Assembly (NCBI RefSeq): GCF_002355595.1
Contig: NZ_AP017422.1
Span: 3,286,001-3,350,000, forward strand
DNA from: Filimonas lacunae
Lineage (GTDB): Bacteria; Bacteroidota; Bacteroidia; Chitinophagales; Chitinophagaceae
DNA: 64,000 nt
Direction: 5' to 3'
Program-made: the position numbers and the translations under genes
The notes under the pieces: model-generated
What the model saw: only the letters and a program-made list of their open reading frames with translations
Databases searched by the model: none
What the model was told of the DNA's origin: nothing
In this document: positions 15,269-26,100 of the stretch, piece after piece
Layout of the letters: each line of letters starts with the position of its first letter
Numbering within the stretch: position 1 is the first letter of the stretch

Positions 15269-16159
15269 ATGAAATGGATTACCCGTGAACGCCCCAAAAT
15301 TGACAGAATTGCCTGCCCGTGGTTAATTAAACGTTTTATTGATCCCGATGCTGAAATTATTTATGTTCCTTATACAGAGGTGTTATCCCAGGCTGAACTG
15401 CTGCAAGCCATCCCATTTGACTTGCCGGATATAGAATATACTCACTATGAAGACCAATGTACCTTTGACTATTTCCTGAAAAAGCACCAGTTAAATGACC
15501 CTGCTCTGGATCGTATAGCGGCAATTGTACGGGGTGCAGATACAGACAGGCACGATTTTGCGGCGCAGTCGGCAGGACTGGAAGCTATATTTTCAGGCCT
15601 GGCCTACAATATCAGGAACGATCAGGAGCTTTTAGAACTGGGATTGACCATTTATGACGGCTTATATAGCTGGGCCAAACACCTGCATCATTTAAAGCAC
15701 ACCCAGGCAGGCCCGGTTGAACAAATGCTACTGGAGGTTTTTAATAAGTACATCAAAAAAAGTGGAGCTAACAAAATACCAGCCTGGGCAAAAGAGCTGA
15801 AAAACCTGATTCAAGACCAGATTGATACCAATGTAAGCCTTAGCCTGAAAGATGTATCCAAAGATCTTGACATACACCCTTCTTATTTGTCAAGGGAGTT
15901 TTCCAAATATTTCGACAACCTTTCCTACGGTGAATACATTCGTAAGATACGGATAGAAAGAGCTATTGAATTGTTGACCAACGCTAACTATTCACTCACC
16001 GAAATAGCTTATTTAACCGGTTTTTCCGATCAAAGCCACTTTACACGCATTTTTAAACAACAAACCGGCGAAACCCAACCGAACATAAAAAAAGGCTTCA
16101 AAAAGGTAAAAAGGATCCCAAAAGTTAATTCTGTTCTATTCCAGGCAGTTTCAACATAA
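15269..16159 (+). CDS. ChrB-like domain fused to AraC HTH regulator
   Basis: 296 residues. Residues 1-150 match the chromate-resistance ChrB C-terminal domain: 'MKWITRERPKIDRIACPWL' start, 'RFIDPDAEIIYVP', 'YTHYEDQCTFDYFL', 'IVRGADTDRHDF' and 'IYDGLYSWAKHL' are all recognisable. Residues ~185-280 form an AraC HTH ('LKDVSKDLDIHPSYLSREF', 'LTEIAYLTGFSDQSHFTRIF'). ChrB-type proteins sense chromate or oxidant stress; here the sensor is joined to a DNA-binding domain, so it is likely a one-component regulator. No chromate transporter (ChrA) lies nearby. The 46-base gap to the next gene contains an inverted repeat that might be its operator. Confidence 0.88.
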   Translation: MKWITRERPKIDRIACPWLIKRFIDPDAEIIYVPYTEVLSQAELLQAIPFDLPDIEYTHYEDQCTFDYFLKKHQLNDPALDRIAAIVRGADTDRHDFAAQSAGLEAIFSGLAYNIRNDQELLELGLTIYDGLYSWAKHLHHLKHTQAGPVEQMLLEVFNKYIKKSGANKIPAWAKELKNLIQDQIDTNVSLSLKDVSKDLDIHPSYLSREFSKYFDNLSYGEYIRKIRIERAIELLTNANYSLTEIAYLTGFSDQSHFTRIFKQQTGETQPNIKKGFKKVKRIPKVNSVLFQAVST

Positions 16160-16203
16160 TAGCATTGCATAAGAAAAGCTATTGGCTCTATAATGCAATA
16201 CTA
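16160..16203. promoter_or_regulatory. Inverted repeat between ChrB-AraC and secreted protein genes
   Basis: Arms tagcattgcat (16160-16170) and atgcaatacta (16193-16203) pair at 10 of 11 positions with a 22-base spacer, starting right after the stop codon of the regulator and ending just before the next ATG. Candidate operator or attenuating hairpin. Confidence 0.35.
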
Positions 16204-16205
16204 TT

Positions 16206-16727
16206 ATGAAAAGAACAACGTACACGTATTTGATTATACTTACTCTGGTAACAACTGGTTTTGTTTCTGTTGCCCCTGCCCAAACATCATTACCTGCTTA
16301 TCCGAAGGTTACCGGATATGTAGGCATCATTCATCCCATAGTCACTTTTAGTAAAGACGGCACGCATACAAATTTTGATGGGGCGTATGTAGGAGGTTTA
16401 CCTACTGGTATTAACATTTGGAAAAGCTCCGGAATCGGATTTTCTTTTGAAGTAGTTCCCTTTATCCGTGCCGCTGATGGCACCAGCAAAATGAACAATC
16501 TCTTATTTCATCCTGGCCTGCTGCTATCACTGGGGCATGGCTTTGTACTTGCCAGCCGTGCCGCTTTTGAAACGTCGGGAAGGTATGGCGTAACTCCAGT
16601 GCTAAACAAAACCATTATTAAAAAGAAGGACTACAGCTATTATATAGCCCTTCCCGTTCCCGCCCGTTTTGGGAATAATCAGCCGGCTGCTATTGGTGTA
16701 GGATTTCAGTTTGGTATAGCCTTTTAA
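16206..16727 (+). CDS. Small secreted protein, possibly outer-membrane beta-barrel
   Basis: 173 residues. Signal peptide with cleavage near 'VAPAQTSLP' (residue ~26). The mature part alternates glycine/aromatic strands and ends in 'GVGFQFGIAF', a terminal aromatic typical of outer-membrane barrels, so a small barrel is plausible. No named family recognised. It follows the ChrB-AraC fusion by 46 bases and may be regulated by it. Ends at a strong bidirectional terminator. Confidence 0.7.
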   Translation: MKRTTYTYLIILTLVTTGFVSVAPAQTSLPAYPKVTGYVGIIHPIVTFSKDGTHTNFDGAYVGGLPTGINIWKSSGIGFSFEVVPFIRAADGTSKMNNLLFHPGLLLSLGHGFVLASRAAFETSGRYGVTPVLNKTIIKKKDYSYYIALPVPARFGNNQPAAIGVGFQFGIAF

Positions 16728-16767
16728 AAAATGAAAAAGGTAGCTGAAAAGCTACCTTTTTCATTTT
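16728..16767. terminator. Bidirectional terminator
   Basis: A perfect 18-bp stem (16728-16745 with 16750-16767), A-rich on one side and T-rich on the other, lies between two convergent genes and can serve both strands. Confidence 0.9.
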
Positions 16768-16797
16768 TAGTTATGCCTTATTATTGAAAAAGAACCA

Positions 16798-19700
16798 TTA
16801 TTGTACAATGGTTACTGACCCTGTGAGCTTTTCCATTCCGTTTTTCAGATCAATAACATAATAATAGGTAGCGGCGGGCACCAATTTCCCATTCCATGTA
16901 CCTTTCCAGGCCACCGGGTAGCCGATGGAAAAGTACACTTGCTGTCCGTACCGGTTGAACACTGCTACCGTGCAACCCGGATACATTTGCAGATTGGTAA
17001 TGTCCCACGCATCGTTGATACCATCGCCGTTAGGTGTAAAAATATTAGGCACGTTCACGTCACGCAATAGTTTTACTGTCAGATAGTCGGAAGCCGTACA
17101 GCCCCCTTCCAGGCCTGTGGCAGTAATGGTAAAGGTATTGTCTGCCCTGGCCAGATAAGTGGGGTGCAGCAGAGCAGCATTGTTCAACTCTGCAGCAGGC
17201 GACCACTGAAAGCGCACTTTCACAGAATCATTGGTAACAGGCTGAAAAGTAACCATAGTACCTTCTGTTACTGTAAAGGAGGGGCCTGCATCCACCACCG
17301 GCTGTACATATACAATTACTTCTTTTTCAAACGTAGAAGAAGTACAGCCCGCCGCACTGGTAACTGTTAATTGCACCGGATAATGTCCGGCCCGGGCATA
17401 TCGCTTTACAGGATCAGGCTCTGAAGCAGTGGTGCCATCCGCAAACACCCAATTCCAGGCAGCCACAGTGCTGCCCGTAGCAGTACTGGCATCGGTAAAA
17501 CGGTTGTCTGCCCCCTGGCATAATGTTTCCGGCACTACAGTGAATGACGCAACAGGCTTATCATAAAAGGCAGTTAATGACTGCACATTGCTGGAAGTAC
17601 AACCATACGGCGACGTAACGGTAAGACTAACCGGGTAATTACCTTTTGCGGTATAAATATGTGTAGGGGAAGCAGCAGTAGACACCGCACCGCCATCGCC
17701 AAAATTCCATTGATAAGTTAATGCTGCATTTCCAGGCACAGAAGAATTGTTGCTGAAAACCGCTTTACCTTCCGGCATACATACTGCTGCAGGCAGCTGA
17801 AAATCTGCAACAGGCAATGGCTGTATGGTAATACTTTGAGAAGTATCATCGCTGCAACCTTTATCGCTGGTTACGGATAATTGAATGATATAAGAACCGG
17901 GCTGTGCATATTGCTTCGAAAAAGCAGCCGGCTGATTGAATGTGTCTTCTGTACCATCACCATAATGCCAATGCCATTCAACAATGCTGCCCGAAACAAC
18001 GGAAGAGATATCTGTTAAAGTTACCCGCTGATCTTTACAGGCGGTAGCGACGGCAGAAAAAGCAGCCCTGGGGGGCGCATACACGTTCAACCCGATAGCG
18101 GTATCTGCTATGCAACCTTCTGTGGTTACTATCTGAAGTTTGGCAATATGCCTGCCCGCAGTAGTAAACACTTTAACTATGCTGTCTTTATTGGCCGTAG
18201 TTCCATCATCGAAAGACCAATACCATTGGCTGGCATTAAAACCATCTGCTGCAGGCGACCAGGCAAAATGCACTGAATCTGACAGGCAACCTGTATCCGT
18301 ATAATGAATAAGCACTTCCGGAACCGGCCTTACCGTAATGGAAGTAATGATCGTTTCCCTTTTTTCGCAGTTCTCTATGAATGGATTGGCTGCTGTAACA
18401 GGCAGATCGAATATGCCTGATGTATCAAACTGGTAAGTACCAGGCAGAGCATACTTATAATAGTTGATATTATTAACGAGCACCGTTGCCACAGGCGAAG
18501 GATTGGTTTGTGTAATATCTGCCTGTGGCGTCATGCCCGGCAATGCACTCACATGCCATATCAGCTCTGTAGGCTCGTATAACATTAATACAGAAAGCTC
18601 TGTGGGGGTATTACGGCAGGTAAACGGATGGGATACAACGGAGGTAGTATCAGGCGTATTGTGCACATTTAATACCGCATGCAAATTGTTGATGGCTGTA
18701 CCCGCATTGTAACCGTAACTTTCTGCATACCCCAGGCCATAAGTAACCGCTGTAAAAGAAGAATCGCTTTGCACTAAGCATTGAGCTTTTGCAGAGGCCC
18801 ATTGCTTTACTACTACTATATAATTGGTATCACGCGGGTGTGTATAGGTATGACTGAAATTAGCAAATCCATCTATACGCAGCGAGGGAAACCCTTTTTT
18901 CGGTATGATCAGTGTTACAAAATTCCGTTCAATAGCCTCTGCCGTGTTGCGATAAAAACCAACACGCTTAGCTCCTTGTTCCAAAGGACTGAGGTAAATC
19001 ATTTCAGGATCACCTTTACCACCAGCCAGGCAACCACCCGAAATGAACTGCGCCACCAGCACTGGCTTGTCCGATTCTATATAGTCGCCCTTATCACTCT
19101 CAAAGGTATAACTCATAGATGCCGGATCGAAATTAGTGAGTGGCACATTATTTCGCTTCACTACAGTAGCTGCATCGCGCACTACTACTTTGTAGATATT
19201 GTTCATAAAAACAGAGGGGCTGATAGTGGATGACAAGGGCGCAGTAAGATAACGTCTGCCCCATGCTTCGTAAGGAAACACCTGTTGCATATCATTATCA
19301 CCACCCAACACGCCAGCAGAACAGGGGTTACGCGTGCGACTGCTGCCTGAGAAAAAAGCGATCGGATAACAATGCCCGTCTCCGTTGGACACAGAGCGAA
19401 CGGTAGTACCTGTAAGCTCATATCCCAGGCCACTACCCATACCCATGCCCGCACCTACTACCTGGTAAATATCACCCTTGTCTAACGTTGCATAATAAGT
19501 TATTCCCGGAAGCTTGCCATCCCGCGTAGGCACGGATGGAATAATTTCCACCAGCGTATTATCATGTTGCGCCACTACATAACAAAAAGAAAAACAATCA
19601 TCTTCAAATACCTGCTTACTGTTCAGGGAAGTATAAGCATATCCCCAGGTTTCTACAGGCATGAGCATAGTAGCTCCTGACGAAAGGGATCCATAAATAT

Positions 19701-20106
19701 GTGCATAAGCTACAATGGGCACGTCGCTTTCAATATGAATAGATACATGAAAAAGCCCGTCGCCGCCATTACCTCCAAAACCCGGAGGCAGATCGTATAA
19801 ACGGCAATCATAGTCACCACCATCTTTAGGCATGGGGTCTGTAACAATTACAGAGTTAGCCGGTACAGGATAGGTTTTGGAAAAACTGTCCGTTCTGCCC
19901 CTGACCGTCACTTTTACATTGGCAGGCTGTTCTGCGCTAAAATATAATACCATTTGCTGGCTGTTATCGCCAAAGGGTAATTCCATAAACTGATGCAGAC
20001 CGTAGCCTGTCCAGAACTCCTTGCCCCTATTAGAAAGCCCCTGTGCCGCCAGCTCCTGTACAAAAGCCGGCAGCACCAGCAGCCATATGATGAATCTGCA
20101 CCTCAT
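16798..20106 (-). CDS. Secreted adhesin-like protein: IgGFc-binding-like, PKD repeats, CHU_C
   Basis: 1102 residues. Signal peptide (residues 1-21, ending 'ELAAQG'). Residues ~25-500 resemble the IgGFc-binding N-terminal domain ('SDVPIVAYAHIYG', 'SSGATMLMPVETWGY'). Four PKD-like repeats follow (about 590-960), each with the pattern W-x-F/Y-x-DG. The last ~88 residues form a gliding-motility CHU_C domain beginning 'NIFTPNGDGINDAW', the type B signal for type IX secretion. It should therefore be exported and fixed on the cell surface. The ATG overlaps the stop of the upstream 2984-aa gene (TA-ATG), so translation is coupled, and the domain layout copies the C-terminal half of that protein. Likely role: surface adhesion or glycan/protein binding. 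No catalytic motif seen. Confidence 0.88.
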   Translation of the reverse strand: MRCRFIIWLLVLPAFVQELAAQGLSNRGKEFWTGYGLHQFMELPFGDNSQQMVLYFSAEQPANVKVTVRGRTDSFSKTYPVPANSVIVTDPMPKDGGDYDCRLYDLPPGFGGNGGDGLFHVSIHIESDVPIVAYAHIYGSLSSGATMLMPVETWGYAYTSLNSKQVFEDDCFSFCYVVAQHDNTLVEIIPSVPTRDGKLPGITYYATLDKGDIYQVVGAGMGMGSGLGYELTGTTVRSVSNGDGHCYPIAFFSGSSRTRNPCSAGVLGGDNDMQQVFPYEAWGRRYLTAPLSSTISPSVFMNNIYKVVVRDAATVVKRNNVPLTNFDPASMSYTFESDKGDYIESDKPVLVAQFISGGCLAGGKGDPEMIYLSPLEQGAKRVGFYRNTAEAIERNFVTLIIPKKGFPSLRIDGFANFSHTYTHPRDTNYIVVVKQWASAKAQCLVQSDSSFTAVTYGLGYAESYGYNAGTAINNLHAVLNVHNTPDTTSVVSHPFTCRNTPTELSVLMLYEPTELIWHVSALPGMTPQADITQTNPSPVATVLVNNINYYKYALPGTYQFDTSGIFDLPVTAANPFIENCEKRETIITSITVRPVPEVLIHYTDTGCLSDSVHFAWSPAADGFNASQWYWSFDDGTTANKDSIVKVFTTAGRHIAKLQIVTTEGCIADTAIGLNVYAPPRAAFSAVATACKDQRVTLTDISSVVSGSIVEWHWHYGDGTEDTFNQPAAFSKQYAQPGSYIIQLSVTSDKGCSDDTSQSITIQPLPVADFQLPAAVCMPEGKAVFSNNSSVPGNAALTYQWNFGDGGAVSTAASPTHIYTAKGNYPVSLTVTSPYGCTSSNVQSLTAFYDKPVASFTVVPETLCQGADNRFTDASTATGSTVAAWNWVFADGTTASEPDPVKRYARAGHYPVQLTVTSAAGCTSSTFEKEVIVYVQPVVDAGPSFTVTEGTMVTFQPVTNDSVKVRFQWSPAAELNNAALLHPTYLARADNTFTITATGLEGGCTASDYLTVKLLRDVNVPNIFTPNGDGINDAWDITNLQMYPGCTVAVFNRYGQQVYFSIGYPVAWKGTWNGKLVPAATYYYVIDLKNGMEKLTGSVTIVQ

Positions 20107-23100
20107 TATCTTACCAGGTTTATACTACCCTTTTTCGTTTGTTTACTACCATCTGCTAATACCAGCTGACACAGGTATATATATACACCCGATGGTTGAG
20201 GCTTGCCTTTATAAGTGCCATCCCATCCTTTGTTCTGTTCCCGTGTCTCAAACAGTTTTTCACCCCATTGGTTAAATATGATAAACCGCATTTCCCTGAT
20301 CACATTACCATATATCTGTATCACATCGTTCAGGCCGTCACCATTAGGTGTGAATGAATTCGGTATAAAAATCTGGCTCTGCAGCACCATTGCTTTCGCT
20401 GTTTCAGATACCGTATCCTGACAGGCGCTTTCGCCTCTTACTTTCACCAGCAACGTCACTTCCTGTCCTGGCAACAGGTTAACTATCGTATGTGTTAGAC
20501 CAAGATTGCCAGACGAAGGAGTAGCCCAGGTGGTGCCGCCATTCACAGATACTTCATACCCCATTGCTCCTGGCACAGCTTCCCATCGGAAACGCACCAT
20601 ATTCGTACCTAAGGAATCTACAGTCGCTACAGGCACTGCCAGTTTGGCCAGTAAAGTGGCTGTTGCTTTTTCTCTTGGCGACTCACAACCATTCTTCACT
20701 GCAGTAACATAGAAATTGACGGTCTGCGTAACAGTACTGACAGTATAGCTTACACCATCCTGCACCTTTGTACCGCCTGACAGCGCATCGTACCAACTAT
20801 ATGTAATACCAGCCTCCGGGTTTTGTATGGTAAGCTCCGCCGGTGTACCCTCACAAACCACTACCGAATCGTTCACAAAGTTCAATGCAGCATAGGCGTT
20901 GGCAACAACAGGCTTCACGGTATCTGCAATACAACCATCTTCACCAATAATACGCAGCTTTACATAAAACGTACCCGGCTCCCCAAAACGCTTTACTGTA
21001 TCCTGTGTTCCTGACCCTGTATTATCATCAAAGTCCCACTTCCATTTATTTACCGGCGTGCCATTACTCATAGTAGCTATGCCCTGGAATTGCGCAAGAT
21101 CGTTCAGGCATCCTGAGTAATTCACCGTGAAATCTACCTTCGGTTTACCAATCACATGAATAACCAGCATCACGCCTGATGTGTTATCGCAGCTTTCTAT
21201 ATCAGGATGTGAATATTCAATAGGAACATAATAGGTACCTTCCTGGCTGAACACAAAATCCTGGCGAATGGTATATTGATATAACTTTCTTCCATTGACC
21301 ATAACAGAATCCAATGGTATCGGATTCACCTGTATGCTATCTGCATGTGGTGCCAGGCTGGCAACTTCACTAAACTTCCAGCGAATAGATTGAGGTTTCA
21401 CCGGTATAGCCATGGTAAAGCGGAACGGAGTGCCTACACAGGTATAATCACTATTACCCCCATTGGAGCAGAACACATTGGTAAAGCCGGGTAATGAGCT
21501 CAGGTTTTTCACCAATGTACCAGCATTATATCCGTAACTCTCCACAATGCCCTCTCCATAAGTAATGGCCGTGAAACCAGAATCACTTACAACAGTTACC
21601 TGCTCTTTAGCGGCATCCCATCTTTTCACGACTACCGTATAACCCGCCAGGTTGGGATGCGGATAAGTAAAATCAAAAGTGTTGGAACCATTAATCAGCA
21701 ATGAACTCAGTCCTTTAGAAGGTATCAGCAATGTGAGATAATTGACGGTGATATCCTCTTCCGAATTCCTGTAGAAGTTCACTTCTTTTATCCCCTGCTC
21801 TATCGGGCTGAGATAGAACATTTCAGGATCGCCGGTGCCGGCCTGATCGCATGTTCCCTGAGACATCATGTATTGTGCCACCATAATGGGTTGGTCAGCC
21901 TCCACATAATCAGGTGTATTGGAAATATATTCGTAATAATAGTTGTTAATCAGGTTGGTTAATACTACCCCATTCACCTTCACAACAGTGGCAGGATTTT
22001 TTACTGCCACCCGGAAGATATTGGCATTCACCGCCGTAGGATCGGAAGATACTGACGTAGGTGCAGTAAGATAACGCTTGCCCCATGCCTGTGCCGGTAA
22101 GTTCTGCTGCATAATATTATCACCACCTCCGCCACCGGAATTGCAACTAATGGAAGTACGACCACTACCGGAATACACAGCAATCGGGTAACATTTTCCT
22201 GACATATTCTGAATAGATCGAACGTGACTGCCGGTAAGATCATATCCGACATAATTCTTTCCATCCATACGATCAAAAGCACCCATTACCTGGTACACTT
22301 CTCCCTTATTCAACAGAACAGTAAACGTTGCGTTTGCCGCACGACCACCCAGTGTAGGGTTAGAAGGTGTTATTTCCACTACAGTGCTGTCGTGACTGGC
22401 TACTACATAAAACCAGGAGTAGCTATTATCTTCATCAAAAACCTGCTGGGAGTTGATGGAATAATAATCATAACCATAAGTACCCACAGGCAGCAGCATA
22501 GTGGCGCCTGACGATGCCGCACCGTAAATATGTGCATAGGCAACGATAGGAACATCACTTTCTATGCTAATACCACGATCATACTTTCCTTCATCCAGCA
22601 GGCGGGCATCAGCTACACCGGCCTTAGGAATCAGGTCGCTGGTAATAACAGTGTTGGCAGGTATACGATATTGTTTTACCCATGACGTGCCATTGATATG
22701 CACCGTTACGTTCGCAGCATCTTTGGCACTCAGGTACAACAGCATTTCCTGGGAGTTAGTGCCTTTAAAGAAGCTATGATTACCATAAGCTACCCAAAAC
22801 CGGGTACCCCTGTTAGAGCTGTCAACACTCACATACGGATCATCCTTCGGCACCACTACCGTACTGTCTGCAAGCCCTGTAAACCGGTGCAGGTAGTCCA
22901 GGTGATGCTCTGTAATAGTATTGAAAACAATATCCGATCTGCTGGCAGTATCTACTATCCATTCACCGGAAGCTTTTGTTCTGCCCAACCGGATATATTT
23001 CTCCGGATCTATATAACCTTGCCAGGAATCCAGGTAATGTTGCTCCAGCGTATAATCGGTAGCACCTGTACCCGTTATTTCCGCATCGGTATAGAAATAC

Positions 23101-26100
23101 ATATATTTTGCAGTAGACGGCAATGCGGGAGGTACCACACCGGAATATCTTCTTACTTTCAGCTGATCCGGCACTGTAGCACCCCAGGTTATCGTATACA
23201 CCGTATCTGTACCCAGCATAAATGCCTGACGGGTATTGGCAGTTGCCACAGCAGGCACAGCCAGGGAAACAGGGGGCACAGAGGCAGGTACGAACTCGTA
23301 AGCACCTAAATCCGGCACACCTGCCTGCAATGTTACCGGCCTTGGCTGATGATTGATATCATGATCATTACCCGCTACCTGTAAACCACGGCCGTGCATA
23401 CCCCATACCGTAGAATCGGTTACATCCGGACGCAGGTCTTCATCACTGACAAAGGCAGGCTTATAAACAATAGAATTGAAATCCTGTGAAGAAGCATTGA
23501 TCCAACCCTGTAAAGTTTGGTAAGTATCCCCTCCTATTACAGCCAGGTCGTTGCCGGTAGTATACAACATGTTGTAATCACCTCCATACAGCTCTTTCAG
23601 AGCCGAATAAATGGCTTTACCGCCGCCTGTCTGCGAAAAAATATTATTGATTGACGTAGAAGCACCTACAAAAGCAGACCAATGCCAGAAATAGGCAGCA
23701 TAGTTATCAATGGCAGCAGTAGAAGTACTGTGCACAGAGTTGTTTTCGTACCGTGCAGAAGAACTATAATTATAAATACCGTAAGCATTGTCGCCACTGC
23801 TATTTATACTGATTACGTTGTTACGCACTACCACACCCTGGCTCTCTTGCATGGTTAATCCATACACATCACCAGTATTGTTGCCTGTGGCCAGCATATA
23901 GTTAGCTTCTACGCTCACCGGATTCAATGGGCCTGCAGCAGTTGCGGCAACCGATATACCGTGAACAGAAGCTGCTGTATTATGCATCAGTACCGTATTA
24001 CCCGTGATCTGTAAAGAACTGTCACAATAGTCTACGTAAATGCCATGAGCGGGTGTATTCTGCGATGCTCCCAGGATAACACTATCCCGTGTAACCACCA
24101 GACGGCTTGCATAATGTCCGTAAATACCGTACTGGTAAGCCCCCACTACCTTGTTACTATCAATAGTTACACCAGGAGTCAGCTTATTATAATCGCCGGC
24201 CAGCCAGATACCTGCTGAGCCATCCTGTATGGTATTTCCTTTCAACACTGTTCCTTTACCGGAAAAGTCGGTTATATAGACAGCCGCCATGTCTTCCGAA
24301 GTAGTTGTTGTACTGTGCGATACAATGGCACAATTCAACAGACTATCGAAGGAAGATTGATGCAACAGATGCACCGCACGACCATAAGTATCGTTCGAAG
24401 CCTGTATAGTAATGCCGCGGTAAGTAATAAAAGAAGCGCTGTCCAGCTGCAGCACGTAGTTATCTGTATTGTCTGTAGCCTGGTAAGTAAGCAGCACAGA
24501 AGCAGGAATACCATTAGCAGACTGGAAAGTAACCCTGCTGGTATCTGAAGCCCCTACGATGCGGTGCATGCGTACTTTCTCGTTATAAAGCCCTGGCTTA
24601 ACATTAAAAGTAACAGCACCTTCAATGCCACAATCCATAGCAGCTACAGCAGCTGAGAACGAAGAAAAATCGCCATTGCCGCTATTGTCAATAGTATATA
24701 TACCCGCAGGGAACGCTGCATTCAGATGCATTTGTGCCGGAACAGAGTACACGGTATCAGTGCCACACGCCACGCCACAACGGTAATAATCGCTGTGCAA
24801 CACTTCTGTCTGGTAATCTTTCACATATAGCTTAGGTCCCACATTATCCCATCCGGAAACACCGTTGGCACTTTTCTGCCACTGATAGGTTTGACCTCCT
24901 CCTGTGTTGCTGCCGTTCAAATCCAGCTCTACCGTAGCGCCCATGCACATGCCGGAGTTTGGGGTCAATACTGTTGTTCCTGCAACAGGTGTAGAGCAAG
25001 GTGTTACTGTATACTCATACGCCCCAATATCTGGCGTAGCGGAAGTTCTGGCTACGCCCAATATATCTGCCGGTATTCCCACAGGAATACCGGTATTTTC
25101 CATAGGCGTAATAGCAGGTATGAAATTGCCGGCAACCGGGCTGGTGAAAACAGGATCCATATTCATAGAATGCGCCTCCTGCCCCAAAGCAGCCTGCCAA
25201 TCGGTCAATGTTGTATAACTATTATTGTAATACCCGATATAGTTTTTACCACCAGCGCCATTGACATAATAATCGTTGTGGTCTATTACCCAGTCAGCAG
25301 CATTGCCACTCAATTCCATCGCCTTCTTCTCTCCGTTACCGCCGCGTGTAATGGAAATGATATTATTCTGCCATGCCACCGTCGAAGCAAAAGAGAGCCT
25401 GAACCCGGATGTGTATGCCGTAGACGTACTATTTACGTCGTCCAGTGAAATGGTATTATGATAGAATTTTACATTGCTGGCCCCCATATCATCACATCCA
25501 TATAAGGAACCCGCCCCCACAAAATCATACACCAGGTTATTGGACACTATTATCTCCTTGCCAGCTTCTGCACTACAAAACATCAACACAATGCCGGAAG
25601 CGTTTGCCAGACTGCTTGTATTAGCACCAAATGGATGAAAGAACCTGTTACCATTGATACGCACACCGTTTTCTTCATTTTCCAGGTACACACCATTAAA
25701 ATCCGACACATCGCTTGCTGTAGGTCGGGAAATCCTATTATGATCTATAACAGTATTTTCTGTATAAGTCAAACGTATGCCGGCGTTATAAAAGTCCTGT
25801 ATATCGTTATTGGTAATGAGATTCGCCCTTACAGGTTTACCGGAATTTCCGGAAAAGGAAATACTATTATAACCTCCACTCACTTTATTGCCATCGAATA
25901 TATTACCATCACAATCAGCATCGCCATAACCGAAAAGATCACTCGCGCTGGCATTCATAACAAAGCCCGCAAAGTGATTATCAGAACCACGGAACGGAAT
26001 CACTACGTTACACTTCCGGAAAGTATTGCTGTCTGCATCATTCAGTAACTGGGCGCCTACTCCGTAACTGCCGCCGCCGGTAGCATCGATGGTCAGGCTA

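Noticed and set aside
22224-25448. Plus-strand frames opposite the giant protein gene
   Set aside because: They are opposite-strand shadows with odd composition; the minus frame is uninterrupted for 2984 codons and has clear domains.
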